Source: Methanothermococcus okinawensis (GTDB lineage: Archaea; AGJL01; Methanococci; Methanococcales; Methanococcaceae). From it: DNA of 14,485 nt. Of this stretch, positions 7,907-13,691 are shown one piece after another. Made by a program: the position numbers and the translations under genes. The stretch spans positions 1 through 14,485 of the forward strand of contig DQVW01000039.1 of NCBI GenBank assembly GCA_015661555.1, read 5' to 3'. The notes under the pieces were generated by a model. It saw only the letters and a list, made by a program, of their open reading frames with translations, was not told the DNA's origin and ran no database searches. Numbering within the stretch: the first letter of the stretch is position 1; the number at the start of each line of letters is the position of its first letter.

Positions 7907-8383
7907 TTGGAGATAAAGAGAAGACACTATCTAAAAAAGAAGGAGCTAAAGAAGATCCTTGAGGAGTTAAGGAATACCATTGGGGTGGAGGTTCCAGGTA
8001 AGGTTAAGGGGGAGTTGGTAGTGGTGGATAACTACGAGGTAGTACTTATAGATGGAGAGCCTACAGCTTTCAAGGTGGAGGGTAGGTTCTATCCCACCCT
8101 TCACTGTATCATGAGGTATAATGTAGAGAGGGGGAGGGTTGTGGTGGACATGGGTGCTGTAAAGTTTCTTGCTAAGGGGGCAGATGTTATGGCCCCAGGT
8201 ATAGTGGATGCAGATGAGGACATTAAGGAGGGGGATGTGGTTTTTGCAGTAGACGAGACCTATAACAAACCTCTAATAGTTGGAAGGGCCTTGATGGATG
8301 GTGTTACAATGAAGAACGCCTCAAGGGGCAGGGCGATAAAAACCCTTCACCACGTTGGAGATCCCATATGGAACCTTAAGTAG
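7907..8383 (+). CDS. PUA-domain RNA-binding protein (COG2016, Tma20/MCT1-like)
   Basis: The 158-residue protein has an N-terminal alpha-beta part (about 1-72: KRRHYLKKKELKKILEEL, then VEVPGKVKGELVVVDNYEVVLIDGEP) and a C-terminal PUA domain (about 75-150: GRVVVDMGAVKFLAKGADVMAPGIVDAD, GDVVFAVDETYNKPLIVGRALM, GRAIKTLHHVGDPIW). This is the layout of the archaeal relatives of eukaryotic Tma20/MCT-1, thought to act at the ribosome or on tRNA. The start is a TTG at 7907. It is favoured because GGTGAG (7898-7903), which overlaps the fumB stop, lies at the right distance and the protein then begins MEIKRRHYLKKKE. Translation is therefore probably coupled to fumB. The exact role in archaea is unsettled. 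Confidence 0.88.
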   Translation: MEIKRRHYLKKKELKKILEELRNTIGVEVPGKVKGELVVVDNYEVVLIDGEPTAFKVEGRFYPTLHCIMRYNVERGRVVVDMGAVKFLAKGADVMAPGIVDADEDIKEGDVVFAVDETYNKPLIVGRALMDGVTMKNASRGRAIKTLHHVGDPIWNLK

Positions 8384-8394
8384 AAGGGATGGTT

Positions 8395-9024
8395 ATGGAA
8401 AGGATAAGGATAGGGGATATAGTTTTAAAGACCCACCCCCTAGTCTATGAACCTGGTGAGGACAGCATCCTCCTTATGGAAAATCTAGTAGATGTAAGGG
8501 GTAAAAAGGTTTTAGACATGGGGACAGGTACTGGCATACAGGCTATAAACGCCTTGAAGAGGGGATGTGAAATCGCACTTGGGGTAGATATAAACCCCTA
8601 TGCCATCAGATTAAGTAGGGAAAATGCAGAGCTAAATAAGGTAGATAGGAAGGGATTTTTCTTTCAGAGTGATCTCTTTAAGAACATAGATTGGATAATG
8701 GAGGAACTTGGTATAGATAGATTTGACGTTATCCTCTTTAACGCCCCCTACCTTCCAACATCCCAGGAGGAGAGGTTAGAGGGCTATATCAACTACGCCT
8801 TTGATGGAGGGGTTGATGGAAGGGAGGTGATAGACAGATTTATCTCAGAGGCTGGAAGGTATTTAAAGAGAGGAGGGGTAATTCAGATAGTACAGTCCTC
8901 CCTCACTGGAGAGAGGAGAACCCTTGATATGCTCGAGAGGTATGGATTTAAAGGGGAAAAAAGTGCATCTATAAGGTTTTTCTTTGAGGAGATACAAGTG
9001 ATAACTGCCAGGAAGGTGAGGTAA
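8395..9024 (+). CDS. HemK/Mtq2-type class I SAM methyltransferase, probable release-factor glutamine methyltransferase
   Basis: The 209-residue protein carries the SAM-binding motif KVLDMGTGTGIQAINA (about 38-53), the acidic ribose-binding GVDINPYAI (about 63-71) and NAPYLP (116-121), a variant of the NPPY motif of methyltransferases acting on glutamine or adenine nitrogens. The N-terminal VYEPGEDSILLME (about 17-29) is typical of Mtq2, which with Trm112 methylates the GGQ glutamine of the class I release factor in eukaryotes and archaea. The substrate is inferred from that resemblance. I chose the ATG at 8395 because AAGGG lies six bases upstream; the ATG at 8389 would add only two residues but has the purine run directly against it. 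It sits 11 bases after the PUA gene and overlaps the NIF3 gene by one base. Confidence 0.88.
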   Translation: MERIRIGDIVLKTHPLVYEPGEDSILLMENLVDVRGKKVLDMGTGTGIQAINALKRGCEIALGVDINPYAIRLSRENAELNKVDRKGFFFQSDLFKNIDWIMEELGIDRFDVILFNAPYLPTSQEERLEGYINYAFDGGVDGREVIDRFISEAGRYLKRGGVIQIVQSSLTGERRTLDMLERYGFKGEKSASIRFFFEEIQVITARKVR

Positions 9025-9770
9025 TGGAGAGGGTACTGGTAAGGGATGTGATATCCTTCATCGAGGAGTTTGCCCCTCCCGCCCTGGCTATAGAGGGGGA
9101 CAATACAGGTCTTCAGGTTGGAGAGGATCTGGAGAGGCCTGTGAAGAAGATAGGTGTGGCTTTGGATCCTTCACTGGAGGTGATAAGAAGGGCTGTTAGG
9201 GAGGGTGTGGATTTCTTATTTACCCACCATCCACTTTTAAAGGAGGGTGTAAGATCCTTCCAGGGAGTGATTTACAAAAAGTTAAAGATACTGCTAAGTA
9301 GGGATATTCTACTTTACTCCGCCCATACCAATTTGGATATCTGTGAAGGGGGATTAAACGACGCCCTGGCAGAACTCTACAGACTAGAGAATAGAGAGTA
9401 TCTCTTTGAAAATGGATTGGGAAGGGTGGGAATCTATCAGGGAGGTCTAGAGGAGATACTGGATATTACAGAGAGGTACATATGTGAAAATCCTACAGTT
9501 GTAAGGGGAGATGTTGTTAAGGGGAAGGACACTCTAAAGGTGGCTGTGCTCTCAGGTTATGGCCTATCCCAGAGGAACATCGAGTACGTATCCCAGGTGG
9601 CAGAGGTGTACATCTCTGGCGATTTAACACATCACTCCAAGATACTGGCAGAGGATCTCAACCTCTGTGTTATAGATGGTGGGCACTACGGTACTGAGGT
9701 CTATGGATTGAGACACTTTTCAGAGTACCTTAAAGAGTTAGGTATAGAGGTAATAACCCTGGACTTCTAA
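9024..9770 (+). CDS. NIF3-family dinuclear-metal protein (DUF34)
   Basis: The 248-residue protein is a full-length NIF3/YbgI-family member, a widespread family that forms ring-shaped hexamers with a two-metal site and whose reaction is still debated (GTP cyclohydrolase I type 2 is one label in use). The metal ligands expected for the family are visible: H68-H69 in FLFTHHPLL, D105 in SAHTNLD, and H221 and E225 in GGHYGTE. EGDNTGLQVG near residue 24 is another family hallmark. The start ATG overlaps the previous stop (TAATG), and GGTGAGGT lies just upstream, so translation is probably coupled to the methyltransferase. The central insertion found in longer bacterial members is absent. Confidence 0.93.
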   Translation: MERVLVRDVISFIEEFAPPALAIEGDNTGLQVGEDLERPVKKIGVALDPSLEVIRRAVREGVDFLFTHHPLLKEGVRSFQGVIYKKLKILLSRDILLYSAHTNLDICEGGLNDALAELYRLENREYLFENGLGRVGIYQGGLEEILDITERYICENPTVVRGDVVKGKDTLKVAVLSGYGLSQRNIEYVSQVAEVYISGDLTHHSKILAEDLNLCVIDGGHYGTEVYGLRHFSEYLKELGIEVITLDF

Positions 9771-9779
9771 GGTGAAACA

Positions 9780-10166
9780 ATGGTTCTACTACTGATAAGA
9801 GGAGACAACTACAAGAAGATCAAAAACGCCCTTGCAGATATCCACAGACATGGGAAACTTACCATCCTTGGAAAACCCAGAATTATAGTTCCAGAGGCTG
9901 CAGACGAGATTTTAAAACATATTCTCGGAGATATTAAAAAGCCATGTAAGAGGGCCTGTCTAGTTAAGATCCAGGAGAGTGCTCCAAAGGCAATTGACAG
10001 GATAAGGAAGATCCACCCCCCTGCACATATAGTGGTAATAAGTGAGAGGTATGAACCCTACCACCATCTAATGAGGGATCTTCCCAAGATGCCCGTATTG
10101 AAAGGTTTCTACAAGAGTAAAGATAGAGAGGAAAAGGAGGAGGATGAAGAGGAAAAAGAAGAATAA
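9780..10166 (+). CDS. Small methanogen protein of unknown function with an acidic tail (DUF356-like, tentative)
   Basis: The 128-residue protein starts MVLLLIRGDNYKKIKNALADI and continues with RHGKLTILGKPRIIVPEAADEIL (about 23-45), a cysteine pair KPCKRACLVKI (about 54-64) and a strand-helix part to about residue 108. I am not sure of the family; it resembles what I remember of the archaeal DUF356 proteins. The last 18 residues are almost only Lys, Glu and Asp (KDREEKEEDEEEKEE) and are probably disordered. GGTGA directly follows the NIF3 stop codon and sits five bases before the ATG, so it is the last gene of the fumB run. Its TAA stop abuts the tfrB stop with no base between. Confidence 0.72.
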   Translation: MVLLLIRGDNYKKIKNALADIHRHGKLTILGKPRIIVPEAADEILKHILGDIKKPCKRACLVKIQESAPKAIDRIRKIHPPAHIVVISERYEPYHHLMRDLPKMPVLKGFYKSKDREEKEEDEEEKEE

Positions 10167-11615
10167 CTATACCACCTTTTCTAAAAGTGAGACTATATTT
10201 ATAACCTCTATTTTCTTCCCTCCCCCATTGAACTTCTTCAAGGTATCCTCAATATGGTATTCACAGAAGGGGCATACTGTAATAACGTAATCTGCGCCAG
10301 TTTTGTATATCATCCTAACCTTTCTCCTCCCAATGGCATAGGCTACCTCAGGTCTTCCACTTCTAACCCCTCCTCCAGCACCACAGCATTGATCAGGGAT
10401 CTCCATCTCTACAAACTTTAATCCAGGTATCCTCTTCAGTATCCTCCTAGGCTCTAAATATATACCCTGTCCCCTCCTTAGGTGACAGGGGTCGTGATAT
10501 GTAACCTTAACATCTAAGGGTTTATACTCCATAGGTATCCTGTCTAACACCTGGGTTATATCCATTACCTGGAACTCCCTCTCCCTATAGTCCCTCTTCA
10601 AGGTACAGCCACATCCTGCACATAGGGTAACTACTCCATCTACCTCTAAACTGTTAAACACCTTGAGGTTTCTTCTCTTTAACTTCTCTGCAACATCCCT
10701 CTGACCAGTTCTAAAGAGGGGAGATCCACAACACACCTGGTCCTTAGGTATTACAACGGAGACACCATGGGCATTTAACACCTTTATAGCACTTCTACCT
10801 ACATCCTGCAACCTGTAGTCAATGAGACATCCTGTAAATAGTGCCAACCTCATCTTCTCGTTATCTACTATGTACTCCTCTTTAACCTTCTCTAAGAAGG
10901 ATTCCCCCTCCTTCTTCACAGATCTCCAACCCTTCAATATATTTTCCCTAACTACTAGGTGGTTTTTAAGATAGTATCCCTTTTCAAAGGCCAGCTCCCT
11001 CAACCTCTCTATGGCCCTGTGGACTATATCTATCTCTTTAGGGCATACCTCTACACACTTGGCACAGGTGGTACAGTTGTGTAGATTCTCAAAGTAGGCT
11101 ATCCTCTCCCTATCTTCCCTATCCCTTGGATCAAAGGCAAACCTAGCCAGTTGCCTCATAAATGTAGGACCTGGATACTGGGAGAACTTTCTAGCGGGAC
11201 ACTGGGAGAGACAGCAGAGACAGTCTATACAGTTCCTAACACCTTTAAACTCCCTCATATCTTCAGGGGTGATCTTGGGGATGTCCCCCTCATGGTGTAG
11301 GTAGTTCCTCAAACCCTGGATCTTTTTATAGTAGGGGGTCCTATCCACTACAAGATCCTCCACCACGTTAAAGCCCTCTAGGGGTTCCACAACCATCCCA
11401 TCCTCTACCCTGGTTTTACAGGCCAGCCTTGGTTTACCGTTTATAGTCATGGCGCAGCTTCCACACTGTCCAGCTCTACAGGAGGCCCTGTAGAGTATGC
11501 CCTCTCCATAGTTGCTGTTTATATACTCCAAGGCCTCAAGTACCGTTATACCTTCTGGAACACTGTAACTCCTGAGAACACCATTTCTGTTAACTCTTAT
11601 TGTTACCCATCCCAT
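10167..11615 (-). CDS. tfrB: Thiol:fumarate reductase (CoM/CoB) subunit B
   Basis: TfrB is the iron-sulfur and heterodisulfide-handling subunit of the cytoplasmic enzyme that reduces fumarate to succinate with coenzymes M and B, giving CoM-S-S-CoB. Seen in 482 residues: a plant-type [2Fe-2S] site C46, C51, C54 and C66 (SCRAGQCGSC...LAC); two [4Fe-4S] sites, C129/C132/C135/C139 (with an extra C134) and C181/C184/C187/C191; then two CCG domains like those of HdrB: TGCLID, VCCGSP, CAGC and then HDPCH, QCCGAGGG, CPFC. This succinate-dehydrogenase-B-plus-HdrB layout and the length fit methanogen TfrB. The flavin subunit TfrA is not here. GGAGGT seven bases before the ATG (11623-11628) supports the start. 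It lies divergent from the selenocysteine tRNA and tail to tail with the fumB run, the fumarate-producing partner. Confidence 0.94.
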   Translation of the reverse strand: MGWVTIRVNRNGVLRSYSVPEGITVLEALEYINSNYGEGILYRASCRAGQCGSCAMTINGKPRLACKTRVEDGMVVEPLEGFNVVEDLVVDRTPYYKKIQGLRNYLHHEGDIPKITPEDMREFKGVRNCIDCLCCLSQCPARKFSQYPGPTFMRQLARFAFDPRDREDRERIAYFENLHNCTTCAKCVEVCPKEIDIVHRAIERLRELAFEKGYYLKNHLVVRENILKGWRSVKKEGESFLEKVKEEYIVDNEKMRLALFTGCLIDYRLQDVGRSAIKVLNAHGVSVVIPKDQVCCGSPLFRTGQRDVAEKLKRRNLKVFNSLEVDGVVTLCAGCGCTLKRDYREREFQVMDITQVLDRIPMEYKPLDVKVTYHDPCHLRRGQGIYLEPRRILKRIPGLKFVEMEIPDQCCGAGGGVRSGRPEVAYAIGRRKVRMIYKTGADYVITVCPFCEYHIEDTLKKFNGGGKKIEVINIVSLLEKVV

Positions 11616-11638
11616 ACTCTCTACCTCCAGGGAGAAAA

Positions 11639-11650
11639 AATTATATATGA
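11639..11650 (+). promoter_or_regulatory. TATA box of the selenocysteine tRNA gene
   Basis: An A-rich stretch followed by TTATATATGA (11641-11650) stands about 26 bases before position 11671, six bases ahead of the mature tRNA 5' end. That is the expected spacing for an archaeal tRNA promoter. The box is nearly palindromic, but read on the minus strand it is too close to the tfrB start and ribosome binding site; tfrB more likely uses an A/T box near 11659-11670. Confidence 0.6.
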
Positions 11651-11676
11651 CTATAACTACTTAAAGTAGAAACAGT

Positions 11677-11764
11677 GGCGCCGAGTGCCGTGCCTGGTGG
11701 CACGGGGCGGACTTCAGATCCGTCAGTTCCTAGGAACTTGGGGTTCGATTCCCCCTCGGCGCCG
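11677..11764 (+). tRNA. selC: tRNA-Sec (anticodon UCA)
   Basis: This 88-base gene folds as an archaeal selenocysteine tRNA. The acceptor stem is 9 bp (11677-11685 with 11755-11763) with discriminator G11764. The D arm is a 7-bp stem with the 4-base loop TGGT (CCGTGCC at 11688-11694 with GGCACGG at 11699-11705). The anticodon stem has 5-6 bp including one G.U pair, and its loop CTTCAGA holds the anticodon TCA at 11714-11716. The long variable arm is AGTTC-CTAG-GAACT (11725-11738). The T stem is 4 bp (11740-11743 with 11751-11754) around TTCGATT. The 9+4 stacking, 7-bp D stem and UCA anticodon together exclude an ordinary serine or suppressor tRNA. CCA is not encoded. It is charged with Ser, phosphorylated by PSTK and converted by SepSecS. 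No selenoprotein gene is evident in the window. Confidence 0.97.
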
Positions 11765-11780
11765 TTTTTTACTATTTTTT
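11765..11780 (+). terminator. Oligo-T terminator of tRNA-Sec
   Basis: Two runs of six T (11765-11770 and 11775-11780) follow the discriminator base at once. They can end transcription of the tRNA, although the next gene begins only ten bases later and may rely on read-through. Confidence 0.6.
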
Positions 11781-11790
11781 CAGGGAAATG

Positions 11791-12690
11791 ATGGAGAAGA
11801 TATATTCAAAGCTGGGAAAACTTCCCGACCTTAAAAGGGTTGCAGATTTTCTCCAGGATTTCACTGGGTTTATAAAAGTAGAGGAGGGTATGCTATTTTA
11901 CCTAGATTCAAAGTTGATAGTATCGCTATGGAGGGAGGATCCTGTAGATATAAGGGATGTCTTTAAGAGACTGCCAGAGGAGTTTTTAATTGAGGTTTAT
12001 CAATGCTCCAGGGAGGAGTTAAGGGAGATACTGAAGGAGAAATTGGGAGAGGACATCCTCAGGGTGGAAGAGGAAACCCTCCTGAGATGTGTTCCCCTGG
12101 ATTCCTACAACTCCATATATTACCATATAGAGGAGGGCTACTACGAGGTAGTATTAATACCTAAGAGGTTCTCTAGTGACAGGGGTGTTATAGTATTTAA
12201 GGATAGAGAGGAAATTTTGGCAGTATATCATTCCAGGGATAAAACCCTAGAAGGTGTTAGGGCCCTAGGTAAGATAAGGGCTGTATTTGCAGTTAGTGAG
12301 ATGAGAGGTTTTATCAGGGAGATATCCAAGGAGGAGGTAGAGGAGTATAGTAGAAAATATCCCAGGGGTGTACTAAAGAGGATCCTCTCCCTGGAGGAAC
12401 TGATAGAGAGGATAAAGAGTAAAGGTCCTAGTAAGGTGATACACAACGACTCCCTTATGGATGTGCTAAGTGAAGAGCCCTCTCTACTAGAGATCGATGG
12501 GAAGATGTACATAGTCTCTAAGGATGGAAAAGCTGTTTACGCCTTTTTTGATAAATACAGGGGAGGTAAGGCCTACCGATATATAAAGAATTACTGTCTA
12601 TTCAGGGATGTTGAGATCAGGGTATACCCCCTTACCAGGGAGGAGTTCAGGATGTTTAGGGAGTTTAAAGACATTAAATTAAGTGGCTAA
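11791..12690 (+). CDS. Archaeal protein of unknown function next to tRNA-Sec
   Basis: I do not recognise this 299-residue protein. It has no membrane segment, signal peptide or cysteine-rich metal motif. The N-terminus (LPDLKRVADFLQDFTGFIKVEEGMLFYLDSKLIVSLWRED, about 10-50) looks like a small alpha-beta domain. A strand-rich middle (about 115-165) contains YYEVVLIPKRFSSDRGVIVFKDREEILAVYHS, and a similar strand pattern recurs at about 235-260 (LEIDGKMYIVSKDGKAVYAFFDKYRGGKAY), so the protein may contain repeated beta domains. A Glu/Lys-rich helical linker (about 180-215) joins them. ATGs at 11788 and 11791 are both possible; I chose 11791 because AGGGA lies four bases ahead of it. It starts 26 bases after the tRNA and may be transcribed from the tRNA promoter. 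bioB follows after 29 bases. Confidence 0.78.
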   Translation: MEKIYSKLGKLPDLKRVADFLQDFTGFIKVEEGMLFYLDSKLIVSLWREDPVDIRDVFKRLPEEFLIEVYQCSREELREILKEKLGEDILRVEEETLLRCVPLDSYNSIYYHIEEGYYEVVLIPKRFSSDRGVIVFKDREEILAVYHSRDKTLEGVRALGKIRAVFAVSEMRGFIREISKEEVEEYSRKYPRGVLKRILSLEELIERIKSKGPSKVIHNDSLMDVLSEEPSLLEIDGKMYIVSKDGKAVYAFFDKYRGGKAYRYIKNYCLFRDVEIRVYPLTREEFRMFREFKDIKLSG

Positions 12691-12719
12691 TAATAATTAT
12701 TTTTATTTTTGTGATAGAT
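12691..12719 (+). promoter_or_regulatory. A/T-rich leader of bioB with possible terminator and ribosome binding site
   Basis: The gap starts with TAATAATTATTTTTATTTTT, which could end the upstream transcript or include a weak TATA element. TGTGAT (12710-12715) sits four bases before the ATG at 12720 and acts as the ribosome binding site. That is why I read the GTG at 12711 as part of this signal and not as the start codon. Confidence 0.4.
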
Positions 12720-13691
12720 ATGGATGTAATGAAGTACTTCAGTAAGGCCATAAGAGGGAGACTTTCTTTTAGGGATATAGTGGATCTCTGGAATGAGTGC
12801 GACACCTACGACCTACTATATCTGGCCTACTCACTTAAGAGACACTACAGTAAAAATCCCCTTAAGATAGATCTATGTTCTATAGTAAATGCAAGATCTG
12901 GAAGATGTCCTGAGAACTGTATCTTCTGCTCCCAATCTATCTACCATAATACAGGTATAGCAACATACGGTTTAAAGCCTAAGGAGGAGATTCTGAGATA
13001 TGCCAAGTATATGGAGAGGTACTGTAACAGGTTTTCCATAGTAGTCAGTGGTAGATCTATAGGGGAGAGGGACTTTGAAAGGGTGGTGGACACTATACGG
13101 GAGTTGAAGGAGAAGACGAGGTTGAAGATCTGTGTATCCCTTGGTATACTGGATAGAGATAAACTTAAGGAGTTAAAGGAGTTAGAGGTTAGGATACACA
13201 ACAACCTGGAAACCTCCCAGGAGTACTTTGAGAAGGTATGTACCACCCACAGCTACGAGGAGAAGTTAAGGACTATAAGATATGCAAAGAGGTTGGGATT
13301 GGAGGTGTGTAGTGGAGGTATATTTGGATTAGGTGAGTCCTACATAGAGAGGATAAAGATGTTGGAGGAGTTGAAGAGATTGAAGGTGGACAGTGTTCCC
13401 CTAAATATACTTCACCCCATAGAGGGTACAAGGATACACCAGCTGATAGAGAGGGGGGAGGTAAGGGAGATCACTCCAGAGGAGGCCTTAAAATCCATTG
13501 CACTTGGGAAGATAGTAATGCCCGATAGGGAGATACGTCTATGTGGAGGTAGACTCTACAAGTTGAGAGATATTCAGTGTCTCTCCCTCCTGGCAGTTGA
13601 CGGTCTTATGGTAGGTAACTATCTAACTACCCATGGGAGATCTATAGAGGAGGATATAAGGATGATAAGGGATATGGGGTTTTTATGCTGA
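12720..13691 (+). CDS. bioB: Biotin synthase BioB, anaerobe-type cysteine pattern
   Basis: BioB is the radical-SAM enzyme that inserts sulfur into dethiobiotin. From the ATG at 12720 it has 323 residues. The radical-SAM cluster motif is C63-x3-C67-x2-C70 in GRCPENCIFCSQS, followed by family hallmarks HNNLETS (160-166), EVCSGGIFGLGES (195-207), ILHPIEGT (230-237), IRLCGGR (272-278) and a C-terminal LTTHGRSIEED. Against E. coli BioB the auxiliary-cluster ligands are altered: the residue matching Cys97 is Ser106 (NRFSIVVSG); those matching Cys128, Cys188 and Arg260 are present (C138, C197, R273); and there is an extra cysteine, C174, in VCTTH, as in BioB proteins of obligate anaerobes. The stop overlaps the start of the sulfur-transferase gene (TGATG). 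The dethiobiotin-making genes bioF, bioA and bioD are not in the window. Confidence 0.94.
   Translation: MDVMKYFSKAIRGRLSFRDIVDLWNECDTYDLLYLAYSLKRHYSKNPLKIDLCSIVNARSGRCPENCIFCSQSIYHNTGIATYGLKPKEEILRYAKYMERYCNRFSIVVSGRSIGERDFERVVDTIRELKEKTRLKICVSLGILDRDKLKELKELEVRIHNNLETSQEYFEKVCTTHSYEEKLRTIRYAKRLGLEVCSGGIFGLGESYIERIKMLEELKRLKVDSVPLNILHPIEGTRIHQLIERGEVREITPEEALKSIALGKIVMPDREIRLCGGRLYKLRDIQCLSLLAVDGLMVGNYLTTHGRSIEEDIRMIRDMGFLC

Noticed and set aside
11677..11764. tRNA-Ser or opal suppressor as the identity of the long-variable-arm tRNA
   Set aside because: A 9-bp acceptor stem, 7-bp D stem with a 4-base loop, 4-bp T stem and UCA anticodon are specific to archaeal tRNA-Sec.
12711..12719. GTG at 12711 as the bioB start
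   Set aside because: No ribosome binding site lies upstream; the GTGAT itself is correctly spaced to serve the ATG at 12720.
13689..13691. bioB TGA stop as a selenocysteine codon
   Set aside because: The frame beyond it meets another stop after six codons and would run into larE; BioB is already full length.
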